Shown here piece after piece: positions 44,601 through 55,160 of a stretch of DNA of 64,000 bases. The translations under genes and the position numbers were made by a program. Source of the stretch: Telmatactis stephensoni (taxonomy: Eukaryota; Cnidaria; Anthozoa; Actiniaria; Isophelliidae); assembly GCA_029948255.1 (NCBI GenBank), contig JALIZF010001815.1, positions 797,418 through 861,417 on the forward strand. The letters run 5' to 3'. Below the pieces are notes generated by a model, which was not told where the DNA came from, did not search any database, and saw only the letters and a list, made by a program, of their open reading frames with translations. Positions within the stretch are counted from its first letter, which is position 1. Each line of letters starts with the position of its first letter.

Positions 44601-44776
44601 GTGTTGTTAATCCGTGTCCTGTGAGATAGCATCACTACTTGCGGCTTTCAATTGTTTCCCCTCCCTCTCTCCCATCGTCTCTCAAGCAGTAATACTGTTT
44701 TTATATCTTTTCTTATATTACAGAAACCAATGACGAAGGATCGCAAAGCACGGACTTTAAACATGAAATAACTTAG
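41638..44776 (+). CDS. FN2 gene C: secreted protein with six FN2 domains, 338 aa
   Basis: Exons: signal 41638-41698 (MATSLVFVIMVALGTVSF), FN2 exons 41985-42134, 42327-42476, 42668-42820, 42942-43091, 43615-43764 and 43965-44114, and C-terminal exon 44724-44776. They total 1017 nt, exactly 339 codons. All FN2 exons are phase 1-1, so they can be gained or lost without breaking the frame. Each has the FN2 pattern CVFPFTYKGV-YYKC-PWCSLTS-W-NC plus an extra N-terminal Cys and a CC pair. The tail KTNDEGSQSTDFKHEIT is acidic/polar; stop TAG at 44774. Most complete gene of the cluster and the reference for the others. Predicted extracellular; ligand unknown. Other FN2 proteins bind collagen-like or glycan ligands, which is not evidence for this one. 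Confidence 0.85.
41715..41746. repeat. GAT trinucleotide run in FN2 intron 1
   Basis: A GATGATGAT run follows the signal exon here and also in A (about 29977), B (about 35662), D (about 46422) and F (about 54823), another shared mark of common descent. Confidence 0.85.
43235..43322 (+). mobile_element. tRNA-derived SINE fragment, copy 2
   Basis: GCGAGAGGTCACAAGTTCGA, TCCCC (B-box-like), then a body ending GCAGCTTTAG; matches the 3' part of the SINE at 20655-20775. It lies in the long intron between FN2 exons 4 and 5 of gene C. Confidence 0.55.
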
Positions 44777-44839
44777 AATCCATAGTTAAGCATATTAAAG
44801 GTTAAACACACTTAAGTAACAAATTTATTGTTAACTATA

Positions 44840-44845
44840 AATAAA
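44840..44845 (+). terminator. poly(A) signal of FN2 gene C
   Basis: AATAAA 64 bp after the stop codon at 44774-44776. Confidence 0.7.
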
Positions 44846-45035
44846 GTCTAAGAATTTGATTAAACTTCAAACGTTTTCGACTAGAAGTCATCTTCAAGAA
44901 TACTACAGTGTTCGTGTTCAAGTAATATATGAAGAGGGCTGGCCCAGATAAACGAGCTAATTGTGTTTTTCGAGATAAATCTCAGGCCTTTCCCATGTAA
45001 TCGCAACGACCAAATTTTGTGTGATTGACAAAAAA

Positions 45036-45107
45036 AACCCGGATCTCTCGGCAAACCGAGCCACCCTGGTTAACCGGGGTGGCTCGGTTTGCCGAGAGAT
45101 CCGGGTT
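45036..45107. repeat. 72-bp near-perfect palindrome
   Basis: AACCCGGATCTCTCGGCAAA ... GGTTAACC ... TTTGCCGAGAGATCCGGGTT. A hairpin-forming short element. Confidence 0.9.
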
Positions 45108-46014
45108 CTTTTGTCCTTAAGCAATTAAAGTGAACCTTAACCCTAAGTTGAAATTCTGAGAATCGTTTCTTCATGAATGGAAATGTTTAATGGTGAAATA
45201 TCTCCGGATAAAATCATCTCCTTTCGGAGCATCAAGCATTTAAAGTCGGGAAATGCAAATGAGATGACGTAAAAAAAGGAATTTGAATGATTTTGTCTCC
45301 AATTTTGAAACAAGTGTGTTTGTGTTAGGTAGCAAAAAACATTCACCAAACTTTGTAATTTAGCAATGAAAATGTTTTGCAAATGAAAAAATAGTAAAAA
45401 ATTCATCTCTAGTGTTTTTGTATAATTAAGTCAGTAGTCCTTTTTCTAAGTCGTCATTTAATTTGCATTTTCAGATTTCATACCACTTATTAGATATTTT
45501 CTTGTGTATTACGGGCTGATATTTTACGAGTCGTGTATGTATTTTGCCGAGCCTTTTGCTGAGCTTACTTTATTTTCACCATTTTCTAAATGCGTTGAAT
45601 GCACGCTTAATGTTTCGCTTGCCGCGCGCATCTTTCGAATACATTACCGTTATCGTTGACGGTGACGGTGCGACCTGTAAAGTTCAAAGTCTTGGTTTAA
45701 AAACAACAAGCATTGAGAAAGATGTCAATCAAATTACGCCAGTGAACAATTGACAATTTTACTCTCGAATAAGAAAAACTTACTCGTATTTATTGAAAAA
45801 GCTTTATTTTCATTTGCAAAGCTTACATTTTGTATTATCATTCGTAAATACAAAATCTTTTCTGGGTTTCAGAGTCAAATTAAAATCGCTGTTTGTTTTG
45901 GTTGGTCTCCATTGAATGCTAGTATAGTTTCCAGACTAGCCTTTGAACTTCACGGGTCGCACTTCAGCGATAAGGGTAGTAAATTCGCCTTCCTTTCAGC
46001 ATATGCGGATCTTT
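45108..46014. other. intergenic, no gene seen
   Basis: AT-rich. The frames at 45143-45406 and 45544-46106 lack domains or splice context. FN2-type 5' flank homology begins near 45980. Confidence 0.5.
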
Positions 46015-46402
46015 ATAGCTATTTCCCTTTTCCTAAATTGGTAATAGCTTCAGCATTGCTTCATTGTTTGCACTATATAAAGTCTGACCCGATGTTTTCA
46101 AGTTAGTCGAAGCTCTTGCAGCTATTGAGAACCGTACAACAGCGAAATCCCAACTGCGTTCAAAGTAAGCACAAAATCTTTAACGAGGCAGACTTGCATT
46201 TCTTAAAATGCAAGTAACATTATTCGTGAGCGAAAAATCACGATCTAAACTTTCCGAGCACCGCATATCCCTATAAATTATGGCATAATAATTTTGTAAT
46301 TATCTTTCAGGTTTTCTGTAACAGGTTTTTAGGTGTTATTATGGCTAATTCTGTGGTGTTTGTCGTTATGGTTGCCCTAGGAACGGTCTCCTTTATTCAA
46401 GG
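46015..46402 (+). pseudogene. FN2 gene D: orphan first exon and signal exon
   Basis: First-exon homology with donor TTCAAA|GTAAGC at 46164. The signal exon 46341-46401 (MANSVVFVVMVALGTVSF, donor CAAG|GTAATG) is intact. The copy of gene C intron 1 continues to about 46590 and then stops abruptly at unrelated sequence; no FN2 exon follows until 50647. D is therefore a 5' fragment. It could still donate its promoter and signal to E by skipping the E signal exon, because the phases are compatible. Confidence 0.6.
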
Positions 46403-46599
46403 TAATGGTTATTTTGGTAAAAATGATGATGATGATGATGATAATTTGAAACATTTGAATAATTAAATATTATCGAAAGCATAAGTCGTCATCTCAAAAG
46501 TGAAATTAATCAGCTATGAAAATCGATCCCTTCCTTGCTTCCTTCCCCTCCTTTTTTCTTTCCTGTATTCCTTCCTTTTCCTCGATCGTTTCTCCCTCA

Positions 46600-49500
46600 C
46601 TCAAGGAATATCGGGATTCACAAGTTCAGAAAAAAACTGGACAATGGAGATCCTTGACGACTAAAACAACGTCAACCCGAAGTAAGCGGCCTAAAAAATT
46701 TACTTTTTTACAATTTATTTTATCAGTCTTACAATGCTTCATGCCCATGATCAATTGCCATGAAATGTGTACGATCGATTAAGAACCAACTAGGTGAAAA
46801 CTTTGATACTGAAGTTAATTAGAACAACATTCATCGAGGAAATCTTTTTTATAAAGATAAGTGAAATGATAAACAAAAGTTAAGATGGACAAAGCAATTT
46901 TGTTCTATTTCTCCAAACGAACAATTAAAGAGTATGTCAACAAAATGAGCTCAAAAGAAACTGTTTCTGAGTCCTTTAAGTAAGATTTTTAGTCAAGTAA
47001 ACTTAATGCTTGGAATCATATACTTTTTTTGTGCGTAAACATTCACGATGGTCGGTTGCTAGGGCTTTTCCTCCCGAAAGCCTCAAAATGGGAGAGTTTT
47101 AGGCCTTAGACAAAAGAAGAATGCATCAAATGTGATAAAACTTGGTGGGGAAGTAGGTTGATAAATGACCTGTTAATTGGCGCCAATTACATCTCATGAG
47201 ACCGCTACTGTGACGTCATTAATGATGTCCAAATTTGGCGGCATCGGCAAATAAATTAGGAAAGAAATAGCCTTAATATACTTGAAAACTACAGATTCGT
47301 TTGGATTTTGAGCGCTTTATAAACACCCAACTAAAATTGCTAATACTCTTCAACAGTTTATCTCGTCGGCTATCGCTTTTCCTCCATTACCAGGCACGCA
47401 TTAAATCACAATTTTCACTGATTTTGAGCTGAAGGTTGGTATTCACTGGTACGGAAGTACGGGGAATGTAAGAAGGGTTCACTAGAACTTCCTGGCATTC
47501 TCGGGGAACACTTTTGGCGGCCAATCGTGCTCGCATTTCTACTCCATAGCTTTTGGTAAAACTCGTTCAGGTTTAAGATTGTTTCATTGTGGTTTGATTT
47601 CCGGAGTTTCATCCATTTCTTTCAATGAGATTTTGATTTAGAGTGGATAGTTTATAAATAAAATCGCTTACAACCAATTTATAACTGGATAAAAGGATTA
47701 TAAGTTCCCAAAGTTTTATTGAAATTGTACTCGATTCCAAAAGCCGTTGTTTCAAGTCGAATGCGTCTGGAATTTCTGATAAGTTACTTTAATACATATA
47801 TCAGTTCTTGAAGAAAGTGAAAAATAAGATAAGAAGAGTAGAAAGGATATTTAAAAGGTAGGAAACGTTATGGATGGGATTGCTTTAACTGGGATTCGAT
47901 CTCATTTGGATGGAGTTTTAAGTGCGTTAACTCAGCTCCTATTTCCAACTCGTCGAAACAGATAAAGAGGTTTTGATCCAGGACTCACGTGGTCACAGTC
48001 CCTTTCGTTCTTCTTATTTAATTCAGCATGATCGATCACTATATCATTTCCGCCTTCAGATCAATGCCAATGTCATAATCACAAAGGAAGAAAGAGGAAA
48101 ATTGGCTCGTGACATTTGATAAGCGATCAGATCTCAGATTGAAAGGCTTTCAAGGTTTTGTCACATAAATTAACAATATTTACATTTGGAAGCTTTGATT
48201 CACCTGTTGATCATGAGTTGTTACATCTTCTTGAACAATTAGAATCTATTGTTGGATATTGAAACACAGCAAAACATTCTTTTAATTTGTCGGTAAGCGA
48301 TTGAATGATTCGAAATTATTTGAAAAGCTGTGGCTGATCTTTCAAACTTGATTTCAAGAACTTGAGCACTGTCATACAAATTCGAGTGTGTTTTCTCAAG
48401 TCCATTCACACTCTACAAAGTAAATACTTCCTGTTGCAGTTAGCGTTCATGTACGTTCATGTATGTCAAATATTTGCCTTCGGAGCGTTGCAGTCCTGCT
48501 TGATAATTGTTGGCAGGATTGCTGAATTGTCCGCTGAGCTTTTTATTTCAGTGAAATTCTTGAATTAGACTGCCCTTGTGAGTCCGCCCAGAGAAGCTGA
48601 GGGAAGAGATAAACAGCTTCCAAAAATGATTATCTTTATGTTTTATTGATATTTAATTACCAAATAAATAATAAAACAACTAAGTTAAATTTTTAAAAAT
48701 AAGTACACCAATAGACATTTTTTCCGTAGTTGGAATAAATGTTTACAGCTTATTTATTGTTAAAAAATACGAAGTTGTATATAAGCCCAGAATGGTTTGA
48801 ATCTCAAATGGATGGTCTTACAAGATAAATTCGTTCTCGATTTAATTTAATGAACGAGATAATCCTCAAAACATTCACTGATATCAAAATATAAGATGAA
48901 GGAATGTTTTGACGACCTTTAATAGTCATTATATTTAGTCTTTCTGAACAATACTGAGCGACTGCTTCGCGAATTCATTTGTGACATGCAGATACCAATA
49001 GCTGCTAAGTACGAAATGAAGTGATTTCCTCATCAAAAGCGCACAGTAATTTAAGATTCAGTCATTCCAATGTTTCTTGTTTATCGTTATGGCATCGCGT
49101 AACCCAATCACTCCCAATCGTTGATAAGAGTCTCAGTTCAACCGAGCAAGAGAGAGTCAGGCCGTTCAAAATATCTTGTGTTGCAGTCAAAAAACAGTAG
49201 GCAAACACCTTACGTTTTGCATGAAATGAAATCCTTTTTGATTTTCTTCTGACTCACAATTGGCAGTCTAATCCGATCGATGTATAGTTACCTCCCCTCT
49301 CCTACTCTGTCTTTGTCATTGTTTTGGCGGCGTTTTTAATTGGGTAAGAAACTGAGAAACACAGTTATATTAAATGTTGTTATTGCGATGTAAAACGAGC
49401 ACATATTCCATCCATCCGAATGTATGGCGATATATAGTACAGAAAAAAATAGATCTAACATATTGAAATAGTCCTCCAAAACGTAGTTATGATTTTAGTC

Positions 49501-49600
49501 AAAAACCATCTCTTTTTGACAGATGTATGAACACGAAAAAATTCGAAAGCATGATGATCAACCCACGTCGTGTTTACAAACACATTAGAGTAGTAGCTAT
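46600..49600. other. 3-kb stretch unique within the cluster, no gene seen
   Basis: No FN2 homology, no tandem repeats and no convincing exon. Short frames at 47415-47612 (minus) and 48362-48568 (plus) have no recognisable domain. It separates the D fragment from the E signal exon and may be the source of E's promoter. Confidence 0.45.
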
Positions 49601-49789
49601 ATTTATAGCTATTTTATCAATCAATTAATATTTAATGAGTCTAAAGTCTATCTGGATTAGTTTAAAAATAATCTCTTTGCAGCTTTTTAGTCAGTTGAGT
49701 TGAGGGCTTCCTCGAGAAATCTCCGACAACTGAACTTCGAAAAAGCTAGCTTGGACTACATTTACTTTACCTTGAACGCTGAACTGAAG

Positions 49790-52119
49790 ATGAAAGCACT
49801 AAACATGGCTTGTATTTTGGCTATCCTTGTTTTTCTTCCTGCGTTGTTCACTGACGTTGAAGGTTTGTAACAATTTCCTTGCTGTAAAATCAATTGACAC
49901 CATTAACGTTTTCCCCCATTTGTCTAAAGGCCAATTAACACGATACAATTTTTGCTGACACCTTGTCGCATGCAACAAACCTACAATTTGCTTGTTGTAA
50001 GGTTTGAATTTACACGTTTTAAAATGTAGTATGTTATTCCGTCAAAATTAAAACACAAATTTTGTATTGCTGCAATGAATTTTGATGACTAAACTTATGC
50101 AAAAAGGAATGAAATTTCGCTTCAACTCGTCAAATTGTGAAACCTATTTCATTGTGACACCTCAAATTCTGTGTTGGGTTTGTTATGCAATGCCCAAATT
50201 GAATTGTGAACATCAAATTGTGAAACCACAAATTGTGAAACATTAAAATACAAACTTTGATTTAAGTCCAATAGCTAATGTAAAAACCGTTGTGGTGGTT
50301 GGTCAAGAGTAAGTTGCTCAATTCCTGGAATGAAAACGGAAGCACTGTCAATAAAAAACAATTGATCCACACATAACTGCTAATCATGCACCTCTCATGT
50401 AGGGAATCAACTATGAAAAAGTTGGATGCTTCAAAGATTGGAGAAGTGCTAGCAGATTTACCTTTCGAACTTGAAAACGATCGACTTTCCAGTACAACTT
50501 CCAAGGATATCATTTTAAATTAACCAAATTCAAAACTTTCCTTCCTTTATTTTTTTCCCAAAGGTTTCATCTCCACTCCCTTCCTTGTTCTTTCCCTCCT
50601 TTGTTTTATTCAAAAGTCGGCATTGTATTGTTTCAATTTATTTCAGGTTGTGCCATAAAGACCACTGCAGACAATTGTTGTATGTTCCCATTCACTTACA
50701 AAGGCGTCAAATACTACAAATGTACCACTAAAAATCATGACCAACCATGGTGCTCCCTTACTTCTGTCTACAAGGGGCAGTGGGGAAATTGTGTACCTGG
50801 TTAGTTGTTACTATAGTCCTCACCTTCCTTCCTTCCTTCCTTCCTTCCTTCCTTCCTTCCTTCCTTCCTTCCTTCCTTCTGATCTCATTTCATTTCATTG
50901 AAAATTAAGTAATGTTATGTTTCTGTTTATTTCAGGTTGTGTTGAAAGGACCACAGCTGGCAAGTGTTGTAAGTTCCCATTCATTTACAAAGGCGTCACA
51001 TACTACAAGTGTACCACAAAAGGCCACAGCAGACCATGGTGCTCACTTACTTCAGTATACAAGGGGAAATGGGGAAATTGTGCGGGTTAGTTGTTACTAT
51101 CTGAATTCCTCCTTCCTTCCTTCCTTCCTTCCTTCCTTCCTTCCTTCCTTCCTTCCTTCCTTCCTTCCTTCCTTCCTTCCTTCCTTCCTTCCTTCCTTCC
51201 TTCCTTCCTTCCTTCCTTCCTTCCCTTCTTCCTTCCATCCAATATTCCCTCCTCCCTTCTTCCTTTCCCTCTTTTATTCAAAAGTCGCTAATGTATTCTT
51301 TCGATTTATTTTAGGTTGTGCCATGAAGACCACAGATGACCATTGCTGTATGTTCCCATTCATTTACAAAGGCGTCACATACTACAAGTGTACCACTAAA
51401 AACCACCACAGACAATGGTGCTCCCTTACTTCTGTCTACAAGGGGAAATGGGGAAATTGTGGTTAGTTCTTACTGTACTATAGTCCTGGCCTTGCTTCCT
51501 CCCTCCCTCCCTATTTCTTATTCCTTCCTTTCCACTTTTGTTACTGTCTTCCTTCTTTCGTCTTTTCCTTCCTTCCAGCCTTCCATCTCTCCATCTATTC
51601 TTCCTTCACTCGTTCCGATCCTTCGCTCCTTCCTTCCTTGGATCCTTCTTCATTCCTAAGTTGCCTTCTTCTTCATTCTTTTTATCGATCAAAGGAGGTA
51701 ATGTTTTGTTTTATTTGATTTCAGGTTGTGCCGTAAGGACGACCACGAGGGGCAAGTGTTGTGTGTTCCCATTCACTTACAAAGGAGTCAAATACTACAA
51801 GTGTACCACTAAAAACCACAGCAGACCATGGTGCTCCCTTACGTCCGTCTACAAGGGGAAATGGGGAAATTGCCAATGTAAGTTTAGAATGCGCCTTATT
51901 GTCGATGTTAATTCTGCATTGCTAGTGACTAAATTGATTATATTTATTTGTACGTTGCGTAGGTTAGGATATAATTTGACTTCTATAGATTTCTTATAGA
52001 TGAAGCGCTAGCAGTAATGTTGTATAATATTATATATATAATTGCTTTTATTTTTATCTACATTGTGTCAAAGCCACACTTGATTTAAGTAATGTTGTTT
52101 TTATATCTTTTCTACAGAA
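49790..52119 (+). CDS. FN2 gene E: four FN2 domains with a different signal-peptide exon, about 225 aa
   Basis: Exons: signal 49790-49862 (MKALNMACILAILVFLPALF, donor GAAG|GTTTGT, phase 1), FN2 exons 50647-50799, 50936-51085, 51315-51461 and 51725-51877, then the last exon from 52118. The signal peptide is unrelated in sequence to the MATS...VALGTVSF type of A-D but has the same splice phase, so it can join FN2-1 in frame. As in B, the last FN2 exon ends CAA T and meets AA, giving TAA. Between signal and FN2-1 lies a relic of the WSC-like exon (50396-50520). FN2-3 is one codon shorter at its end. Introns carry long TTCC arrays (50826-50878, 51107-51226). The 3' half and downstream flank closely match gene B. 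Secreted product inferred. Confidence 0.68.
50396..50520 (+). pseudogene. relic of WSC-like domain exon in gene E
   Basis: NYEKVGCFKD followed, one frame over, by LPFELENDR aligns with SYEKVGCFKD and LPLELVNDR of gene F (54871-54998). A 4-nt length difference breaks the frame and a TAG precedes the motif, so it is not usable as an exon. Confidence 0.7.
51107..51226. repeat. pure TTCC array, about 120 bp
   Basis: The longest uninterrupted TTCC tract of the cluster, in the intron between FN2-2 and FN2-3 of gene E. Confidence 0.95.
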
Positions 52120-52259
52120 ACCAATGACGAAGGATCGCAAAGCACTGACTTTAAACATGAAATAACTTAGAATCCATAGTCTAGCATGCAGTTAAAAATG
52201 TTAAATGTTGAATGCACCGGCCACTTAAGTAAAAGATATATTGTTAAATCTAAAATAAA
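52118..52259 (+). terminator. gene E terminal exon and poly(A) signal
   Basis: Acceptor TCTACAG|AAACCAATGACG, potential tail identical in frame to that of gene C but preceded by the junction stop. AATAAA at 52254-52259. Confidence 0.6.
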
Positions 52260-53289
52260 TAAAGGCTAAGGACTTCATTAAAACTTTAAAACTATAAATT
52301 CAAACGTTTTCGACTGGAATTCATCTTCAGGAATGCTACAGTGTTCGAGAACTAGCAATTTTAGTCCTAGGAAAAGTTATGCAATGATGCACTCTGTTTG
52401 TCTGGCAAGGGATTCTTTGTTTTGATAATTATTTTGTCCCTTAAAGGTACGACATCCATTTCTGTCCTAAATATATCGGAGTACCCTACATTTGTCCTCG
52501 TTGGTCAGCGGAGTTACGTTAATAGCGTAAGAATCTTCCTTTCTCTTTCCCAAAATCCTTAGAGCCTAGCTCCTGCAACCGTCATAAGCACCATTTAGTA
52601 TTATTTTTCAATTTTTGTTTTGGAAAATATATCCCTTTAGACTTGATTGTTTTAGCTGAGGTGCGGTATAGTCCTGATGAAGGTGAAAGTTCATCATAAC
52701 TTTTATATGTCTGGCTCTCCTTGGAATCAACGCCATGGCGACAAGTGCAGGCTGCGTAGCAAGCGCGGGGAAAGAAAGAAAGAGGTTGTTTGGGATGCCT
52801 GTGTTACCAAAAACAGGGATTACACAGTAATCCCAACCCAACTTTCTCCCTTTCCTCTCAAAGAAACGCAGCAACTCATCATCATTCTAAAAATAGCAAC
52901 AAAGATTCCTCGTGTGGGGTACGGTTCTCTTATCCTAATACAAGAGAAATATTTATCTCGAGCTTTAAATTGCTATTTGGTTCTTTTACAGAACAGTTTT
53001 CGTATGACATTACACAAAAAATGTGAAATTTGTGAAATATAATGATTTATAATGATTTCTGCTGTAAAATACAAGAAACTTTATATGTTTTTTTCAATGT
53101 TACGATTATTATTATTAAGTTAAAACAGTATTTTTTGACGAGCACAGCCACTAAGATAGCTAAAAAAGCTCAGTTTGTAATATACAGGAGTGATCTTTCG
53201 CCTGTAACGTCATCGTACAAAGCGTTTGTTGTGTAAATGATCGGGCATGCGTAATGCCGCGCAAGTTATTTCTGAAATCTTGTTCTCTT
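52260..53289. other. duplicated 3' flank (copy of 37331-38540)
   Basis: Nearly the same sequence as downstream of gene B, including the small frames at 52677-53042. Small insertions and deletions separate the copies. No gene called. Confidence 0.7.
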
Positions 53290-53504
53290 AAGGACAATTT
53301 ACACGGTGCAACTTTTGCCTACAACTGTTACATGGAACTTGCTTACATACATACAACACGAATTGCGTCGTGTAAATCAAACCTATAACTCGCTTGCAAC
53401 TATTGCATGCAAAGTTGCGCGCGTGTAAATAGCCACTAAAATATGTCGTAAGCAAGTTGTATGCAACAGTTGTAGGCAAAAGTTGTACTGTGTAAATCGG
53501 CCTT
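53290..53504. mobile_element. MITE, AAGGACAATTTACACGG ends
   Basis: Inverted ends AAGGACAATTTACACGGTGC / GTACTGTGTAAATCGGCCTT; internal CAACTTTTGCCTACAACTG / CAGTTGTAGGCAAAAGTTG pair. Confidence 0.85.
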
Positions 53505-53589
53505 TACAGTTCATGCAATTGCTATTGAAGTTGGTCATGCATGATGCATTACACTTCTCCTTTCAGCATACGTACGCCGATCTTTACAG

Positions 53590-53726
53590 CTATTTCGCTT
53601 TTCCTAAATTGGTAATAGCTTCAGCAATGTCTTATTTTAGGCAGGAAGTTATAAGGCGATGTTTTAGTTGAAGTTGCAGCTATTGAGAAACGCACGCACA
53701 GCAATAGAATCTCAACTGCGTTCAGA
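53590..53726 (+). other. putative non-coding first exon of FN2 gene F
   Basis: Same motif order as the other first exons (ACAGCTATTTCGC..., GCAGCTATTGAGAA...), donor TTCAGA|GTAAGT. Confidence 0.5.
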
Positions 53727-53998
53727 GTAAGTACAAAATCTTTTATTTTGTTTAATGTTTAGTGATATCGGAGAAGGCTTTTCACATATACTTTTAAGAA
53801 TTATACTAGCGGAGCACTTCGGCCCACGAAATTAAAACGAATCTCCATACATACAGAAAATCAACAAAAGGGAAAACAAAGGGAGACAACCACGCGAGCA
53901 AAAAATGTGTAGCACTGCGTGCACGCTAGCTGCTCGTCCTCCTTTTGCAGCGCGCTCACTGAATACCAGCACGAACAAGAAAAAGAAAAAAAAAACCC

Positions 53999-54292
53999 TT
54001 ACCAACCGACCGACCGACCGACCGACCGACCGACCGAACGACCGACCGACCGACCGACCGACCGACCGACCGACCGACCGACCGACCGACCGACCGACCG
54101 ACCGACCGACCGACCGACCGACCGACCGACCGACCGACCGACCAGCCAACCAACCAACCAACCAACCAACCAACCAACCAACCAACCAACCAACCAACCA
54201 GCCAACCAACCAACCAACCAAACAAACAAACAAACAAACAAACAAACAAACAAACAAACAAACAAACAAACAAACAAGAATACAAACAAACA
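53999..54292. repeat. three-step tetranucleotide array: ACCG, then ACCA, then AAAC
   Basis: About 145 bp of CCGA units passes abruptly into about 75 bp of CCAA and then CAAA. It is open in all frames on both strands, which yields long Arg/Asp/Pro/Thr, Asn/Gln/Pro/Thr and Lys/Gln/Thr/Asn frames on the plus strand and Gly/Arg/Ser/Val, Trp/Leu/Val/Gly and Cys/Leu/Phe/Val frames on the minus strand. None is a gene. Confidence 0.97.
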
Positions 54293-54737
54293 AACAGCAA
54301 CAATATCAACAACAAAAATACTATAGAATGTGCTCCCAAAATAACAAAGGGACTCTTTAATTTGTAGTTTCAATTCCGAACATGAGTAAACAGAAAATAA
54401 AAAGCTGGGATTATTCATCATTCCAGATGTTTTACAAATACAAACATATTAAGAAACTCATAAGTAGTCATGCAATCTAAATTCGAAGTACTTTCAGACC
54501 CTTTTAGCTCTAATTCAAACTGATATCAGAAAAACTGAAACAATTTGAGTGCTCCTTTATATATTTATATCTTTTAAAAAACAATGTAATGAGCTAGGAT
54601 TCGAAGTTTGACTTCCTTCGGCATAGAGTACAATAGTAATATCGTGAATAAAGATACCAAATATCTTTTGGAAGAACAATTTGATGAGGCCTTTCGTGAT
54701 CTTTGAGCTTTTCTTTTACTGGTTTTTAGGTGTTGTC

Positions 54738-54802
54738 ATGGCTACTTCTTGCATGGGTGTTCGTCATCGTGGTTGTCTTAGGAATGGTCTCCTTTACTCA
54801 AG
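54738..54802 (+). pseudogene. frameshifted signal exon of gene F
   Basis: ATGGCTACTTCTTG is followed by an extra CATG compared with gene A, giving 65 nt instead of 61. The ATG frame becomes MATSCMGVRHRGC... and loses the signal peptide; the remainder of the exon is otherwise like A. Confidence 0.8.
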
Positions 54803-55093
54803 GTAATGGTTATTTCATTAAAGATGATGATGATAATCTAAACCATTTTAATAACTAAATATTACTTCAGGCATGTCTAATGATCTACCTGTCAAGTGTG
54901 AAATCAGCTACGAAAAAGTTGGATGTTTCAAAGATCGGAAAAGCAGAGCTTTACCTCTTGAGCTTGTCAACGATCGAGATCCTTCCAGTAAAAATTAAAC
55001 TACCAAGGACATGACTTTAAATGGGACAAATTCAAGGAGTCAGTTCATAGGTATTCATATTTCACTAACATTTGCAGTGCTATTCTGTAAACG

Positions 55094-55160
<67 letters not shown>

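Noticed and set aside
53832..54421. Very long ORFs on both strands
   Set aside because: Tetranucleotide repeat open in all six frames.
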